Assembly: GCF_964204645.1 (NCBI RefSeq)
Contig: NC_134025.1
Location: forward strand, 11,225,001-11,289,000
Source of the DNA: Tubulanus polymorphus
Lineage: Eukaryota; Nemertea; Palaeonemertea; Tubulaniformes; Tubulanidae
Direction of reading: 5' to 3'
DNA: 64,000 bases
Of this stretch, positions 1-12,900 are shown piece by piece (the first letter of the stretch is position 1; each line of letters opens with the position of its first letter). The notes under the pieces were generated by a model, which ran no database searches, was not told the origin of the DNA, and saw only the letters and a program-made list of their open reading frames with translations. The position numbers were made by a program, and so were the translations under genes.

Positions 1-474
1 GACGCGTAAAAGCTAATATCATGATATCAATCCTGCAACCGTTAACAGACTATTTCCATTCACACATTCTAGCGAATTATGGCGATGTCCGCCTCTCCCT
101 TACACGCGCCGGATCTTGATATGAAAGCTAGACTATATATATGTACATTTATCTTTATGGACGGATGGTTTATGCAAATGAAGCTTTGCATATTTGATGT
201 TATTGCGTGTGCGAATTTTCTATACGACTTGCTTCCAGTATATGGGTAAATTATCCGACTGTTCTATCGCATTGGTTTCATATTATTCCTCCACTGATTA
301 ATTCATGACCCGTGTGTGTTTGTCTCATTGTTGTTCGAAATGTTAGAACGTTTGTTTCGACGTCCCATGCGTCGTGTGACGTGGTTTTACGCGAAAACGG
401 TATTCGACGGCGTGGTTCGTGTGGGAAGTGTATGATACAGCCCGCTCTGGGCAAAAATGACGTTTTTTTCTCGT
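1..474. other. Intergenic, nothing recognised
   Basis: Unique AT-rich sequence. I see no convincing exon, repeat or RNA gene here; the open frames are short and lack any family signature. Confidence 0.6.
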
Positions 475-715
475 AATTCAATTCAATTCAATTCAATGTT
501 TATTCATCATAAAATCTTTCACGATTGTGGACGATATAAAAGGTGTACACAGAAAATATGATGTATAAATTCGTACATAGAGTAGTAATGAAAAAGACTG
601 AAATAAACATTAATGCAAGTACCATGTTTGATTTTTACTCGGAGAAGGTGGATATGGAATTAGATATACAAGGCCTCAAACCCTTGATGTACAAATTTGC
701 CAACATTTTGGTGAA
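475..715 (-). repeat. LINE-like 3' end with TTGAA tail
   Basis: Read on the minus strand, this segment ends in AATAAA (plus-strand TTTATT at 499-504) followed by a TTGAATTGAA tail (plus-strand positions 475-497). The same arrangement, a poly(A) signal then a TTGAA pentamer run, recurs at about 12.08, 20.07, 34.62 and 47.80 kb, and at 62.94 kb without a clear AATAAA. One copy (12.08 kb) is clearly a retrotransposed insertion, so this is most likely the 3' end of a non-LTR element. It could instead be the 3' UTR of the reading frame that stops at 716. The 5' boundary is not defined. Confidence 0.5.
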
Positions 716-949
716 TTAATTATGTAATGAAATCACAGCAGTCGCGGTCTTAACAACATACAGCAAAAATAGAGTCAGTACAAAGCAGAGATAGCCATCC
801 GCAATAATGCACATACTACTTCTGATGTTTTTAGATTCGGCCTCCAGTTCACTAGTACCGGGTAAGATATCGTTATCTATGGATAGATGATATGACGTAT
901 CGCGTATATCGAACGCCGGGACGCCACCCCATCCACAAATTAGATCCAC
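716..949 (-). CDS. Possible terminal exon with C-terminal membrane segment
   Basis: On the minus strand a frame of about 77 codons ends in TAA at 716-718. No family is recognised. Its last 30 residues hold a hydrophobic stretch (CFVLTLFLLYVV) followed by K and a short tail, which looks like a single-pass membrane helix or a GPI-type signal. There is no ATG at the front of the frame. AG dinucleotides that could act as acceptors lie at 962-963 and 949-950, so it could be a last exon whose upstream exons are outside or undetected. The pyrimidine tract before these AGs is poor. Downstream comes a 3'-UTR-like stretch with AATAAA. The competing view is that the frame is chance coding within a retroelement 3' region, and I consider that at least as likely. 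Confidence 0.22.
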   Translation of the reverse strand: MDLICGWGGVPAFDIRDTSYHLSIDNDILPGTSELEAESKNIRSSMCIIADGYLCFVLTLFLLYVVKTATAVISLHN

Positions 950-3900
950 TTTAGTAAATGCCTGCCAGTTTCAGGATCATTAAACGATCTACGCCAATTC
1001 TATTAGCGCAACCGTTTGTTCAAATTCGAGTTGACAAGTAGAAAAGACTCGTTCAATTCACATTTCCTCGGGGATTGGCCATCTCGTCGTATTTCGTTGC
1101 AGCTTGCCGGCGAATCAACCGTAAAATGCATTTAGAACATTTTGAGATTGTTAAAACAATTATATTATACCACTGTAGGAAGATATTACCTTATCCGTCA
1201 ATAACGCCTGAATTGCCCAGTCGAGGATGACACCAACGCACCGCACCACTGACACTATCGTCGCGGCACTAATGGCTTCTCTTGACATCGAGTCAGCATA
1301 TTCGGAAGAACTGTTTTAACGCCGGGCACATACGGCGTAATTTTACGGATAGTTATATGACGGATTGGTGTCGAAAGATCCCGAACGCGGCGAAAAGCAT
1401 CCATTTGTCGATTTACCTCATCGATATCTGTCAAAGTGCCTTTTCCGTCTGGCTCATTTTGAGATAATCCATGTACACATGCGTGCACACCTGGCTACTG
1501 TCTGGCAAATACCAAAACCTATGCCGAAAAATCCGATTAGAAAAAAAGTCTATTGAAGGAATATGTACATTTCTATCAGGTCTGACTCTATCACCATGAA
1601 TTATAGATGATTCGTAACTTTCGACTATAACTATACCGCCCTCACCTCTCATAGCAATTCAAATAACTTGTTTCTGTTTTTGTATATACTGGTATGGAAA
1701 ACTTTGCAGAACTATAAGCAAGAAGCCAATGGGCCTTGAAGCTTCTGATGTTATAAATTTAAGTCGATGTTACCAAATTACAGCAGATATCGGGTTTGTC
1801 GAAGAGGAGTAACTAAAGATTTAGTCAAAACGAAAATTGTATTGTCCATATATGACCTTTTCGCGGTGACGAGCATATCCGACATGAACTCAAGTTTGAG
1901 TGTTACGACTTCTTTCTTCTCTACAACCCCAACATGCAACAAATGGATAAAACTTCCAGATTCTATCTTCCTCTGTTTAAATTTGGAACTATTCAATCAA
2001 ATTTCATTCTCTCGATAAAAATTTGATTAATAAAAAATGCTTCGTGAAACGATTTCCTGACTTAAAGAAGGCGAATTACGATTTTTACTAATTTTGCGTA
2101 CATATGGCATCGGACGTTTATTTTGTCGATTTAAGGGTGACGTGAATTCGAGTCAAATCAAAAGCCGAGGTGACCACATCACCGAAGCTATGCACATTTG
2201 AGATTTGCGTTCTATCGGATGTCTGTCTCCGGAGGTGGTTCCTCTTCTGGCTCTTCGGTTTATGGCGGATCTGATGGATCAATACTTGTCGGAACCCCTA
2301 CAGAAATAGAATCTAAGACTGATCTATCAATTTTCATTCATAATCTTCATTTATCAGGTTTACCATGGACCCTAAAACCCTTCGTTAAGAGTCCATGGTT
2401 TTAATGTGATCGAAATAAAGTGAACATGATGGTCTTACGTAATATGGATTTTCATTAATCTTGTTCAATTTGAACTATCGTAGGTAGGGAAGAATGGTTC
2501 CTTCAGGAACGTACGCCTTTGTCTAGTCGCAAAATCCGGACAGTGGTGGTTACGTTATCAAAGCTCATCCGATACAACAAACCTATTGGCATCTTCATTC
2601 AGATGCCCATGCAAACAAGTACATGACGTGTATATAACAATATTCACAACAATAAGTTTCTTCACTATTTCTTTTCAAGTCATACAGAAAAATACAGTAC
2701 ACGCACTGATGGATATGTAGCTGCGCAGTGGAATGCTTACCAATCTCCGGATCTCGGAACGGAACTCGGGTTTCAGTGGGCAGGAATCAGGGTAGCTCCA
2801 TACGTTATTCATACACTTCATTTTGCCAAGTCCCCCAAAGATGTGGCAAACATGACAGGCGTAGATTTACCGTCAAACCTATCTCACCTTCAAATATAGT
2901 TTACTTACAAAGATGTGAATATACAAATTGTTATACCTGTTATCACCGGCCTTTTCTCACAATACGATTTAGTAACATGGTGTTTTTTTTCTCCCGTCGT
3001 AAATTTTTGATGTTTTTCTTTCATTGGATGCTAACGCTCAGCGGACAGTATGCTTTGTTAGGCCGGCGTGGTTTGTATATTCTCTTTTTTTAAATATGCC
3101 TAATTGATATTGAACATTGAAATGAGTTCCGTATCCATCACTCGGCAACTCCCTCAGTTATTGCACATTGTAAGACTTGGCGTTGCTCAATCAATCCGTA
3201 TCTGCCCTCAGTGTAAAGTTACCGACGACGACATTTTCTTCTATACTGTAAACTTCACGATAATCCAAGAATCAAATACAACAATCAAATCAAACCTATA
3301 TATACTTTTCATGCGGCCTTCATTGAAGCAAACAAACCAATTTTCTTGAATATATCAATAATTTCATAGCATGGATTTATAGATATCACTTCGAGAATAA
3401 TGTATGTATATTTATTTGTCACTTTTTCGTTCATTTGAGAATCGATTTATGATGAATAAGATGAATTTGAATTTCTAATTAGTTTCTACCATCCCACATA
3501 ACGGTCATCATTTAGTGGTTACTTTTAGTCATGTAGTATGCATGGATATTTGATTGAATTCTATAATACCTATCAAGCGAATGCATGACAATATTTGACA
3601 ATCATTCTCCCCGGTGTGATACCCAAGACGTCTTATGTATCCTCTAGAGACGGCCAGCTGTCCCACAAACCCGGGCCGTTATGATTGATCCCTGCTATCG
3701 TCTTACTAGATGCTAGAGGTATTCGCGTGTTAGTTCAGAAATGAAATAATAATATCGGCTTGCATGATGATTTTCCGAGTATTGTCCTGCTGATGAAAAC
3801 CCGACACCTAAGCTGAAACGCTTCCTCCACTCGTTACCCGCTGGGGCTTTTCACTCGCGCACCGGATCGATGGCGCACGCAACCGAGCGCACGAGTATCC

Positions 3901-5884
3901 CTGAAATTCCCTAGCTGGCCGAAGAACGATTTTAATTACGTTCGGTGAATTATTTATATCGTATACGGTCCGGGGTGTTTTTCAACGCTCATCACTTCCG
4001 CAATTGATGCATCGTAAACAATATTGAGTGAAATCAACCGACGCCTAAAGTGAATGGAAGCGCAGAATACTATACGCACTTTTCCCGGATTGTCCTGCCA
4101 GTCAACCAAGTGCCGATCGTTTTCCTAATGAAGAAATCGATGAGGTTTGAGAAGAAAAACTGAATGCACTCCTTCTTGAAATCGAATTTGACAATTCGGG
4201 CCATGGCTCAGTTACTCGTGATCACCAAGAACACCTAGTCGTTGGCAAACCTCATTCTCCGTCGGACACCGTGTGCTTTGAAATCACGACTTTCAGGGAG
4301 ACTGACAATTACAAAAAATGTTGCTTGTTTAAAAATACGCTGGACCTACTAATTCTACAGGTTTATCGCCCTCATGTCGTATTGTTGCAAATTTGATAAA
4401 TGAATTTTGCATAACTGATCAAACGGTTTGAATGCTGCCAGTTGTCGAAATCCATCTTTGGTCCGATGAAATATGATAAACACACATCACAAATGGTTTT
4501 TAAGGAAAGAGAAAAAAACGACCCAACAATACAGGACAAAAGTACCCTAACAAAATGCAACTGTAAAATGGTCTATCGTGTTGAAAATTGTAGGTCGCTT
4601 GTACCACGTGCAGAAACAATCATGTCGACGATAGAAAACAACTTTGTTGTCAATCACAAAAAAGGATGGATTCAAAAAATCGGGATCATTAGTCATTGCA
4701 ATAGTAATTGAGTTACCGGACAATGATGACAACCGCGTTGAACATACCGACTTAGCAAAACCTATTGTCACATATCACACTCTGATTTGCCCTCAATTTG
4801 TAACTATGAAAATAATCCGCGACCGACATTGCCGCGTTGAGTACGCTAAGCTACTTACGTTCGGTCGGAGGCCTCTCTATCGCCGCCGAATAAAAGATTG
4901 GGTCACGCCATCATCAGCATTTACTTATACGCGAAGCTTACGAAAAACAGTCAGCATTTGCGCGCGCGATATTATCCCAGAAAATTCCCCGAGTCCGATA
5001 AAAAACGAGGCTCGTCAATTGTTTCAATCCGTAGGAAAATCGTGCAGTGCGGCTTACCGGTTAGCGTGCCAGCGTTCGGTGGCATACCATTAACGTGAGT
5101 GGTCGGTGATGAGGCGACGGATTAGGTTGACATTAAGAAGGATCACCGGAACGTTATACTACCGCCGAATATCTAATCATTTTGATGGCGGATCGTATTT
5201 TTCTATCATCGACGACCGCGATAGAAAAAAAGATGAAAACCCCGTATTGGTTGCAGTCGCCCCCGAAAAGTGGATAGACGGATATTCGGGGCGGATTTAA
5301 AAAATACCGAAGACGCGCGTGCGCTGAAAAACCGACACAACAGGGTTACGTTCCGAAGAGTGAGCGAAGCTAAGCGGATTGGGGTTGCATTTCACAAATT
5401 AAGATGGCTATACGTGTGTTTTCAAGTTGCCGGGAATCGACGGTCGAGGATGCGAACGATTTCGCGATCGCTCATCGGCGATAAAAGCGTCTTTTATTTT
5501 CGACATTAATATTTCAAAGCCTATCACCGATGACGGAACGCTGATGGGTTGTTCACACTCGAAAGTAATGGATTTTCCGCATGGGTCTGATCAATACGCG
5601 CTGACACGCTGCGCGACGAAAGCGAAAACGGCTTTCTTCATCCGCTTTTGGTACGGACAGATGGGATTAGTCGATATTCGATTCGATTTTATTGTATGTT
5701 TTCGTCCTTAAAACTATGGGACTGTGGGAGATATCAAGGGGACATTCGCTTCACGGCATACAGCGCCCGTTCGATGATAATATTTCGTTTTTACGTTCGA
5801 ACGACAATGCCGAATGAAAATAGCCGCCATCAAATTTGGTCCGTGTCAAATTTGGCCGAAATAACTGTTCACACGGGCGCAAAA
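950..5884. other. Intergenic, one small inverted repeat
   Basis: Mostly unique sequence. The only structure I can point to is an inverted repeat with 9-base arms, ACCATGGAC at 2362-2370 and GTCCATGGT at 2391-2399. The 4.6-5.9 kb part is richer in CpG and has several overlapping open frames of 80-150 codons, but none shows a recognisable domain or splice framework. Confidence 0.5.
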
Positions 5885-6415
5885 ACGCCAAATTAGAGAG
5901 CCTGATCCATGCCCCTTCGAACATCCTCCAAATTCTTGGGCTATCCAACCTCTCTAATCTGACCCTGAGCCACCCCTGCCACCACTTTTTCCAATCCCTT
6001 ATATCCTCACTTTAAGTACTTTTGATAATGCTTAAATACTCACAAGCTCTTCTATCTACCTAGCAAACTCCCCAATATTGTATCTTGCTCCACTTTTTAG
6101 TGTGCACAACAGGTCTGCAACAGCACACGTCTACTTCTACATTGTTGGCCCAACAATATTTGATGTAAATCTCATCCTGCCAAAGATCCTGAAGTTCAAT
6201 TCTAATCTTCCTAAGTCCCAGTGGTAACAGCGGGCTCCATGTAATATGTACTCATCTATTCCCATACTCCTAGATCTTAGTTCTATATGTCTTGTCTGCC
6301 AATAGATAATAGACTGCCTGAACACGCTACATGGTGTCGCAGCCCTTATCATTAAGAAAAAGATCAATGATAATTTTCGACCCCCTACCATTTTCAAAAA
6401 CGTGGAAAGGCCTAA
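5885..6415. repeat. Base-composition block, possible old insertion
   Basis: The plus strand here becomes pyrimidine-rich and CpG-poor compared with the CpG-containing DNA on both sides. Near its left edge an 8-base inverted pair is seen, TTAGAGAG at 5893-5900 and CTCTCTAA at 5950-5957. A minus-strand frame (6397 to 6137) has no stop for 86 codons but no family signature. The block may be a degenerate mobile-element insertion or a UTR-like piece; no target-site duplication was found. Confidence 0.3.
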
Positions 6416-7404
6416 TCTTTAATCTTTGCGATGAAAGATAAAGATAAATATGATTGTGACTGTCCGCACCGGCCTGTCCCACTGTTGCATTTCAATTTCC
6501 AGAACTAGTTTTTAGACGTATCGATCCAATGTTTTCAAACATGCTACCAAAAAGATACAAGATTAACTATGCCACTCGGTGTTGTTTTATATATTTTCAT
6601 TAATATCTGATTTGCATACATCAGTGAAAAGTTGGTTCGAAATGTGGAAGGAATCGATGCGCGAATGACTATTACATGCCAAACTGGTTGATTTGCATCA
6701 AAGTGGTATCCACGATTGCCGGGACCCCATTATGGTGTTTTATTTTTCAAATCAAATCAGCTATCCTTTTAACATTAAGTACCGCAGATTTATACGATGA
6801 CTGTTTTTTGTTTTTGTGTTTTTTCGGCTCATACTGGTGACATCATCATCGCACTACAACACCGGAAGTGAGTGCAAAGCAGCTGCGCGCTTACACCTCT
6901 GCGCATGTTTGCTTCCCCGCGGTTGTTCAGGTTTATAATGACGCTACCCCCGACGCGGCAACTTTCCACCAGACCGTACGCAGCGTACGAACTCGGCTTT
7001 GTCTCGTTAGTCGAGATGCTGAGCGATGACATTCGTTTTTTACCCGATAGAATAACAAGCTCGCAGCGCATCCTCGTTTGCGATCCATAGCCGAATGCGG
7101 AGTGTCCGAAACAAATTGTCATTGAGCGCATAGAAAGTCGCCGACCTCCTGTCGACAATAGGCTGCAATAACGCGTGGCATACTGCGCAGTTTCACGCGT
7201 ATCATACCTTTCCAAAAAATAGATTGAATTTACACGGCAATAGAAACCGGAAACGCGGCGTTTATTCTGCGTATCGAGGGTTCAATACCTGTAATAGCAA
7301 TGATTCGGTGTCGTCAAATTGCATTAGCTTCATATATCAATTTACAAACCAAACATTATTGAAAAAACTTCGATAACATTTTTTAAAACGTTGCCTTTCT
7401 GTCT
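6416..7404. other. Intergenic, nothing recognised
   Basis: Unique sequence. Overlapping frames around 6829-7215 are open on both strands but have no family signature and no splice context that I can support. Confidence 0.5.
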
Positions 7405-7690
7405 CTGACACTTTTTTGGTAAATCTAATACTTTCTCGCTCCCTCGTAGTATGAATACTGAGCTTTTGGAGATTATGAAATATTAAATCGATCTTCATTT
7501 TAATGTGTATCGATCGCCTTAATTAAAATCTAGGGAAGCGTTTACTGTTTTGATATAAATTCTAGAATTTTATTTCCTTTGTCTAATACGTGGGAAGTAC
7601 ATGTGATTGTGTCATGCCAAGAACCAATTTTGTCGAGCAGCTGCGATGTACGTATCAAAAACGTCGTAAAGTTACGAGGTTATGAACAAT
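7405..7690. repeat. Local tandem duplication, unit 1
   Basis: First of two diverged adjacent copies. It shares with the next unit, in the same order, CTGACACTTTTTT, GAATACTGAG, a GTGGGA(A/G)GTA stretch, and a 22-base identical core that includes ATGTACGTATCAAAAACG. Offset to the second copy is about 312 bases at the left end, shrinking to roughly 295 at the right because of indels. No coding potential is evident in either copy. Confidence 0.8.
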
Positions 7691-7716
7691 ACGACGCCTG
7701 TATGTAAGTCAATATT

Positions 7717-7980
7717 CTGACACTTTTTTTATCAATCAAGTAATTTCCCATTTCCCTGAAGTCTGAATACTGAGTTTCGGCGAAAGGAGAACATGAAATG
7801 AATCTTTCATTTTTGCTATCAATCGACACTCAAATAGGAAAACATTTTCTGTTTCGATGAAAATTCTGAATTGTTGTAACGTTATGTGGGAGGTATATAT
7901 AGTTGTGTCGGGCCAAAAACCAGTTGTTGATCAGTGCCGATGTACGTATCAAAAACGTCATAAATTGTAGTTATATATCG
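7717..7980. repeat. Local tandem duplication, unit 2
   Basis: Second copy of the preceding unit with many substitutions and small indels. The best preserved part is the right-hand core around 7940-7965. Retention of one core while the rest diverges could be chance or selection on a short element. Confidence 0.8.
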
Positions 7981-10900
7981 AGAAATACACGAGAAGTCAC
8001 CATTCGCCATATTCGGAATTGTTTGTGCGTCACTCGAAGGTAAGATGGATCCCTTCTTGTTCATGTTCGAGGCCCGACTGCTGCCGCCACCTTCGCAAGT
8101 CGTATTCTTTCGTGACCCTATCGCGTTTACAGACTATAATATAAGACGGCGATGGTGTTGGTTGTTGGCCCAGGAAAACCATCGATCATTCAAATCGATG
8201 AACTTATATATACGATCAATCATTCTCAGTGTCAGCGGTGACAGAACAGAGCAACATGTGATAAAACTGATATTTAATATAACTGCACGATATCTGTTGT
8301 TGCGAATTGTCTTCGACAATGTGTCGCCGTTTTCTGCGTAACACGTTGTCTCGTTGGCGCGTATCTTATAAAACGATGTATTTTTTATGTGGCATGCGAC
8401 TTAATTGCCAACAGCTAAAAGGACGAAGATGTTTTTATTGGCGTAACACGTGTTTTTGACAGTTCGTCAAAATAGTGTTTGAAATACTGCAAGTTATTAA
8501 TCATACTTGTATACGGGATCTGTCTTTAGCTGCTATACAAAATGCTTGTGTTGTAGTTCGTGCTTTTTTCTAAGAAAATCTTTTATTGAATATCAGATAC
8601 CTGTTACACTCTAAATAGTCATTTGATATTTCACGACGGTTAATATTTTGTCAATGATCTGACCTACAATAACCAAGTCCAGGGTGAAGATTCAAACTCA
8701 CGTTCAAATATCAGTAAGGCAGGTATGCAAAGGGTTCTACCTTGGAGTAATCATGACGTGTCAAATGATTACTCCAAGGTTCTACTAATGAGTTCATACT
8801 AATGAGTCAGAATTTTCTGATATCGGGTAATAAGCCCTAATGTCATTGGAGTGGGACGGGACAGGGAAGGTTCTGATGATTTGAAAAAAACACGCGATTT
8901 CTACGTTAGCCCATGGACGTATTTAGTTTATACGTCCAGTTATTCTGGTTAGCCTCCCCCCTCACTCTATAATGTCCCATTCACGCCTCGCTACTATATT
9001 TCCATTGGCTACATTCATTTGAATACGATACATGGCAATACCGTCGGGAATCTGGCTGAGTCGAAAAATAAATTTGCATAGTGTCGCAGAAGGTGCGAGA
9101 TTCGGTGCCTAAATTAACTTCTTATGTTTGCCGCCATCGCTCCTGGAGATCGAATTTCCCCTCGGAACATCGGTTTACGACTTCCGCTTGGCAGAAACGA
9201 TTTTTGTTATTTGCCACTGGAAGCAATTACAATTTGTAAACTGCAAGTGAAAATCATCGCGGGCCTCGGTGGCACTGTTTCAAAGCTGCCAGCCAGATTA
9301 GTGTTTCCTGACGATTTTCATTAGCTGCTGGTTACGACTCTTACAGCGTATTTTCTTAGCAATTTCCCGGCTTAAACGCCCGGCGGATATTGACGATTAC
9401 CACGTGCCCTGCGAATAATCGAGTCGTGGCAACTTTTCGGGTAAATTACGTCTAATCAGCAACAATTTCAGGGGGAAGTGACTTACATTTTCGAACGCGA
9501 TTCTCTCGGAGTTCGGTGCACTTTCTTCTAATTGTTGGATTGTGTCTGATCTGCGGGGTAGCTTAACACTTTCGTGCGGCGTCGGAGCTTGTACCGGAAG
9601 TGGAAAATGCCCGACTCGATCGCGGTTCAAAAGCATCACCATAGGTTATTCATAGCACAGACGTAGAAAACCCCAATGAGCGTTTGGTTTAGTCATATGA
9701 CCACAAAGCCATTATGAACGGAGACAGACAGTACACCAAACCTATGACTATCACTCAATTTCCATTAATTCATTTGACTTTATCACAAGTAACCAATATT
9801 ATATCATATATTTATTTTCATCTGATATAAATCTTACAAAATTATTGATTTTCATTATTGATATTTACATTGGTATTTGTTATGCAAGAATAGATGAATG
9901 ACGCGAGCCCAGTTTTATACGTAGACTGGTATGAACGTTAACTCGTTTCATTTTCAACCGAGTTAACTTGATTTAAAGTTCAGGCAATTCAGACATTCAG
10001 TGGTTTGGTAGATTAAAATCAAACTAATCCGAGTGTGAAAAGATAGCGTTCAAAAGAAAAACTATGGAACGATATTGATTATTCATCTATTGTAACTTAA
10101 GTAAGAAAATACATTCGCGTCATCAACTGGTCGACCAAATCGCATTATCAATGCTACCAAAAATGCATTTTGGTGCTACCTATATTCACATGTAAACTAT
10201 TCTGTTAATATAGACACTGAATCTTAAACATCACGTCAACTCTAAACAAACATTCGTGTTTCCGATTGGGTTCATCATCATTGATATCCTAGCAATATTA
10301 TGCTTTTTATGCTTTTATTGGAATATGTCGTATATGGCAATTCCATTTTCCAATATGTTTACATGACGAAAAGCTATTGGGTTGCACACATACTGATCTC
10401 TGATTCATATAAGGGACTATACTGGGTATCGTTAATTTTCCCATCCGTCTGTGACACGGACCTGACATATAGTTAAATAGCACATGTTGTCATTCTATTA
10501 TGTATCAGTAGGTCTTTAAAGCAGATATTATAAACGCTCTTTTGACACGTCGTGGCGTATTCGATTTCTATTCAATATCGATTTGATCAATCATCGTTGG
10601 TTTCAGTTTCAGAATTAACAGCGCTAGAAAGCATCTGGACACGGACCTAGTTCATACATGGTGGGCCTACATATGCAAGCAACGACTGAAAATGTTTGGA
10701 GAAATGTTGTCCATACATAGCATTGCAATCACTTTCCAGAATTAGTAAAAAATCGTGTCTAAATATTAACTAATCAAACTATGCAACCTTCAGCGCGTTC
10801 CGGAACACGAAGTATGATCGATATTGTCCACAAAAACACATCCCTATAAATGCAAACATGTATTTGCCATATTCATAAATCGATACCCAAATCATGAGTC

Positions 10901-11714
10901 ATCTTGTTAAGAGTCATCATAATCGTTAATTCATTACAAAAAGTTTTATTTCCTTCCGATTGTGAGTTGATAGCATACAGATGACAAACAAGATTTAAAA
11001 AAAAACAACGTTGAAACATCTTTCAGCTTTAGGAAAGAATGTTCTGCGTCGTCTGAAAGCTGTAGACGTGGACAGTAACAGCGTCAAAGTGTGGGTTTCG
11101 AACGAGTCCTTGGTTATATTGCAAATTATCGAACACAACCGATTTCTAACCACCGTACTTTGGGTGGCCGGCTGAACTAAACCAAGATCACAACTGGCGT
11201 GTATGATTCTACGTACCGAAGCAAAATTGATACCGAAGAATATTATCATATCACTTCCGACCGGCATCGATGCTGATCGCCGGGATGGTTAATTCGATTT
11301 TGAAACATAGAACGCATTTCATGTTCGTGTTGACATAACGTGGTAACCTAATACGAGGTTTTACAGGCCAGAATTGAATTTTCTTCGTTAAATATTTAGC
11401 CAGTCGCAGCCGCCGGCTATCTGGGCAATTATATTCGCGAAATGATATCGACGAAGAATGATCGGATATCCCGCAGTAAATATATACTTTTCATTAAACA
11501 GTTTCCATTACTGTACAACAATTTACGAAGTGTCGACACTGGTGTGTGGCCCGGCATTATTGTAGCTCTACGTACGTAGTTCCATCGCGCTCAAACGATG
11601 CATGCCACGATTGCCTGCAAGCAATATAGAGTCCAAAGACCTTCCAAAAAAAGACGGCTACCTCGAATTCGATGACGAACATCATAATGCACCGTGATGA
11701 TTGAAATCAGAGAC
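7981..11714. other. Intergenic, one hairpin, otherwise unremarkable
   Basis: Contains the hairpin at 8739-8780 listed separately and a smaller one, GGACGTA and TACGTCC, around 8913-8938. The rest is unique AT-rich DNA without convincing exons or RNA genes. Confidence 0.5.
8739..8780. repeat. 15-bp inverted repeat hairpin
   Basis: Arms ACCTTGGAGTAATCA (8739-8753) and TGATTACTCCAAGGT (8766-8780) are perfect complements separated by 12 bases. A 16-base piece of the right arm with its left flank, AAATGATTACTCCAAG, occurs again at 32158-32173. It may be a miniature foldback element remnant. Confidence 0.75.
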
Positions 11715-12900
11715 ATCTGAAATTTGATATTGTAATTTATTTTCATTAAAATGTAACATTATTGGACATAGTTACAAATGTAGTGTAAGTAGAAAAATGT
11801 AACATAGTAATGGGGCAACACGGAGAAACTGAAAAGTCTGAAAGAAAACAGAGAACATCCTTTTCAAGAGATCATCATTTTAAGAGCATGTTTCAGAAAT
11901 TTTAACCGTAAAGTCTCGAACAATTTAAGATCTTCAAAGCCCCACAGTTCAGAGGCGTACATAGCAATAGGAAAAACAGTGGAATCGAACATTTTCAGTT
12001 GGATGTCAAAAGGAAGGTTTAAATTGCGGCATTTGTTTATCAGGCTGAACATTGTTCTCTGCGCTTTATGATAATTCAATTCAATTCAGTTCTTTATTAC
12101 AACTTAAAAGTTTTACAGTAAAACATACAAGTATATAATGCATTAAAGGAAAAAAAGCACAATTAATTTTACAGAGTAGAAAATTACAATTTAGAATTTA
12201 AAAGAAACAGGATAACATATTTACGGAACTAGCATGATTTAGAAGACACACTCCGGGGCTCCGTCATGAGAAAACTGGATGAAGCATATGTATACTACCA
12301 GAGAGGTGGGAGTGAAAAACCAAGTAGAGGGTTCACTCCCACCTCCCAGGCATATCTAACAAAAAGACCCATTTCTTTTGTCTGTTATTTTTTGTATGTT
12401 GTTACAGAAAAGGTTACATGATATAATTCTTTTCTCGCTTTGGCGGCGAAATTGCCATTCTTTTGGAAAATTATTCCTAAGTACGGATACTCGTCTGTTA
12501 TCTCAACAGTTTCATTATGCAATGTAAATTCATAGGCAGCGCGGCCCTTATGCTTTTCTGAATACCATGACTTAAGTTTTCGAAACATTAACCCTTGATT
12601 TATTGTCCATGCAATATTGTTCTAAGCAATTTAAACCGGTTTATAAGTTATCAACCGAATCAAAGAGGATGATGGTATCGTCAGCGTATAACAATATCGC
12701 AAGTTCCATCATAGATGTTAAGTAGTCAATCCGGACTCGCATCTTAAAGCCGTGCGGAAAAAGTTTTAGGTCTTCAAATCCATCATCATTAAAGCTAGTT
12801 TGTATATCGTTGATAAAAAGGGAAATTATTACTTCAGTCAGCTGCATCCACCTGGCGGCCAGTATGACGCGCTGTAACATCACTCCGATAACGCGACATT
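11715..12900 (-). pseudogene. Broken LINE reverse transcriptase
   Basis: Minus-strand remnant of a non-LTR retrotransposon. Reading from 12883 downward, fragment one has FINDIQ followed by LLYADDTIIL, which is the catalytic YADD box of a reverse transcriptase. A second fragment (12588-12385) has the YLGIIF-QKNGNF block normally found downstream of it. A third (12079-11864) has the NLPFDIQLKMFDSTVFPIAMY-type block and ends near the LINE C-terminal part. Frames are broken by shifts and stops, and there is no endonuclease domain in the window, so the copy is 5'-truncated and dead. A poly(A) signal lies at 11737-11742 (plus-strand TTTATT). The order matches Jockey/CR1/L2-type LINEs, but I do not assign a clade. 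The copy is split by the insertion at 12078-12417. Confidence 0.88.
12078..12417 (-). mobile_element. Truncated LINE 3' end inserted in another LINE
   Basis: An insertion of about 340 bases within the reverse transcriptase remnant. On the minus strand it ends with AATAAA (plus TTTATT at 12093-12098) and a TTGAATTGAA tail (12073-12089). The sides carry matching flanks, ATGATAATTC at 12068-12077 and ATGATATAATTC at 12418-12429, which I read as a target-site duplication that has since gained or lost two bases. The reading frame of the host element resumes across the insertion. Its body holds a hairpin with perfect 14-base arms, GAGGTGGGAGTGAA (12303-12316) and TTCACTCCCACCTC (12332-12345). No coding capacity is left, so this is a 3'-UTR-only copy or a SINE that shares the LINE tail. 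Confidence 0.82.
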
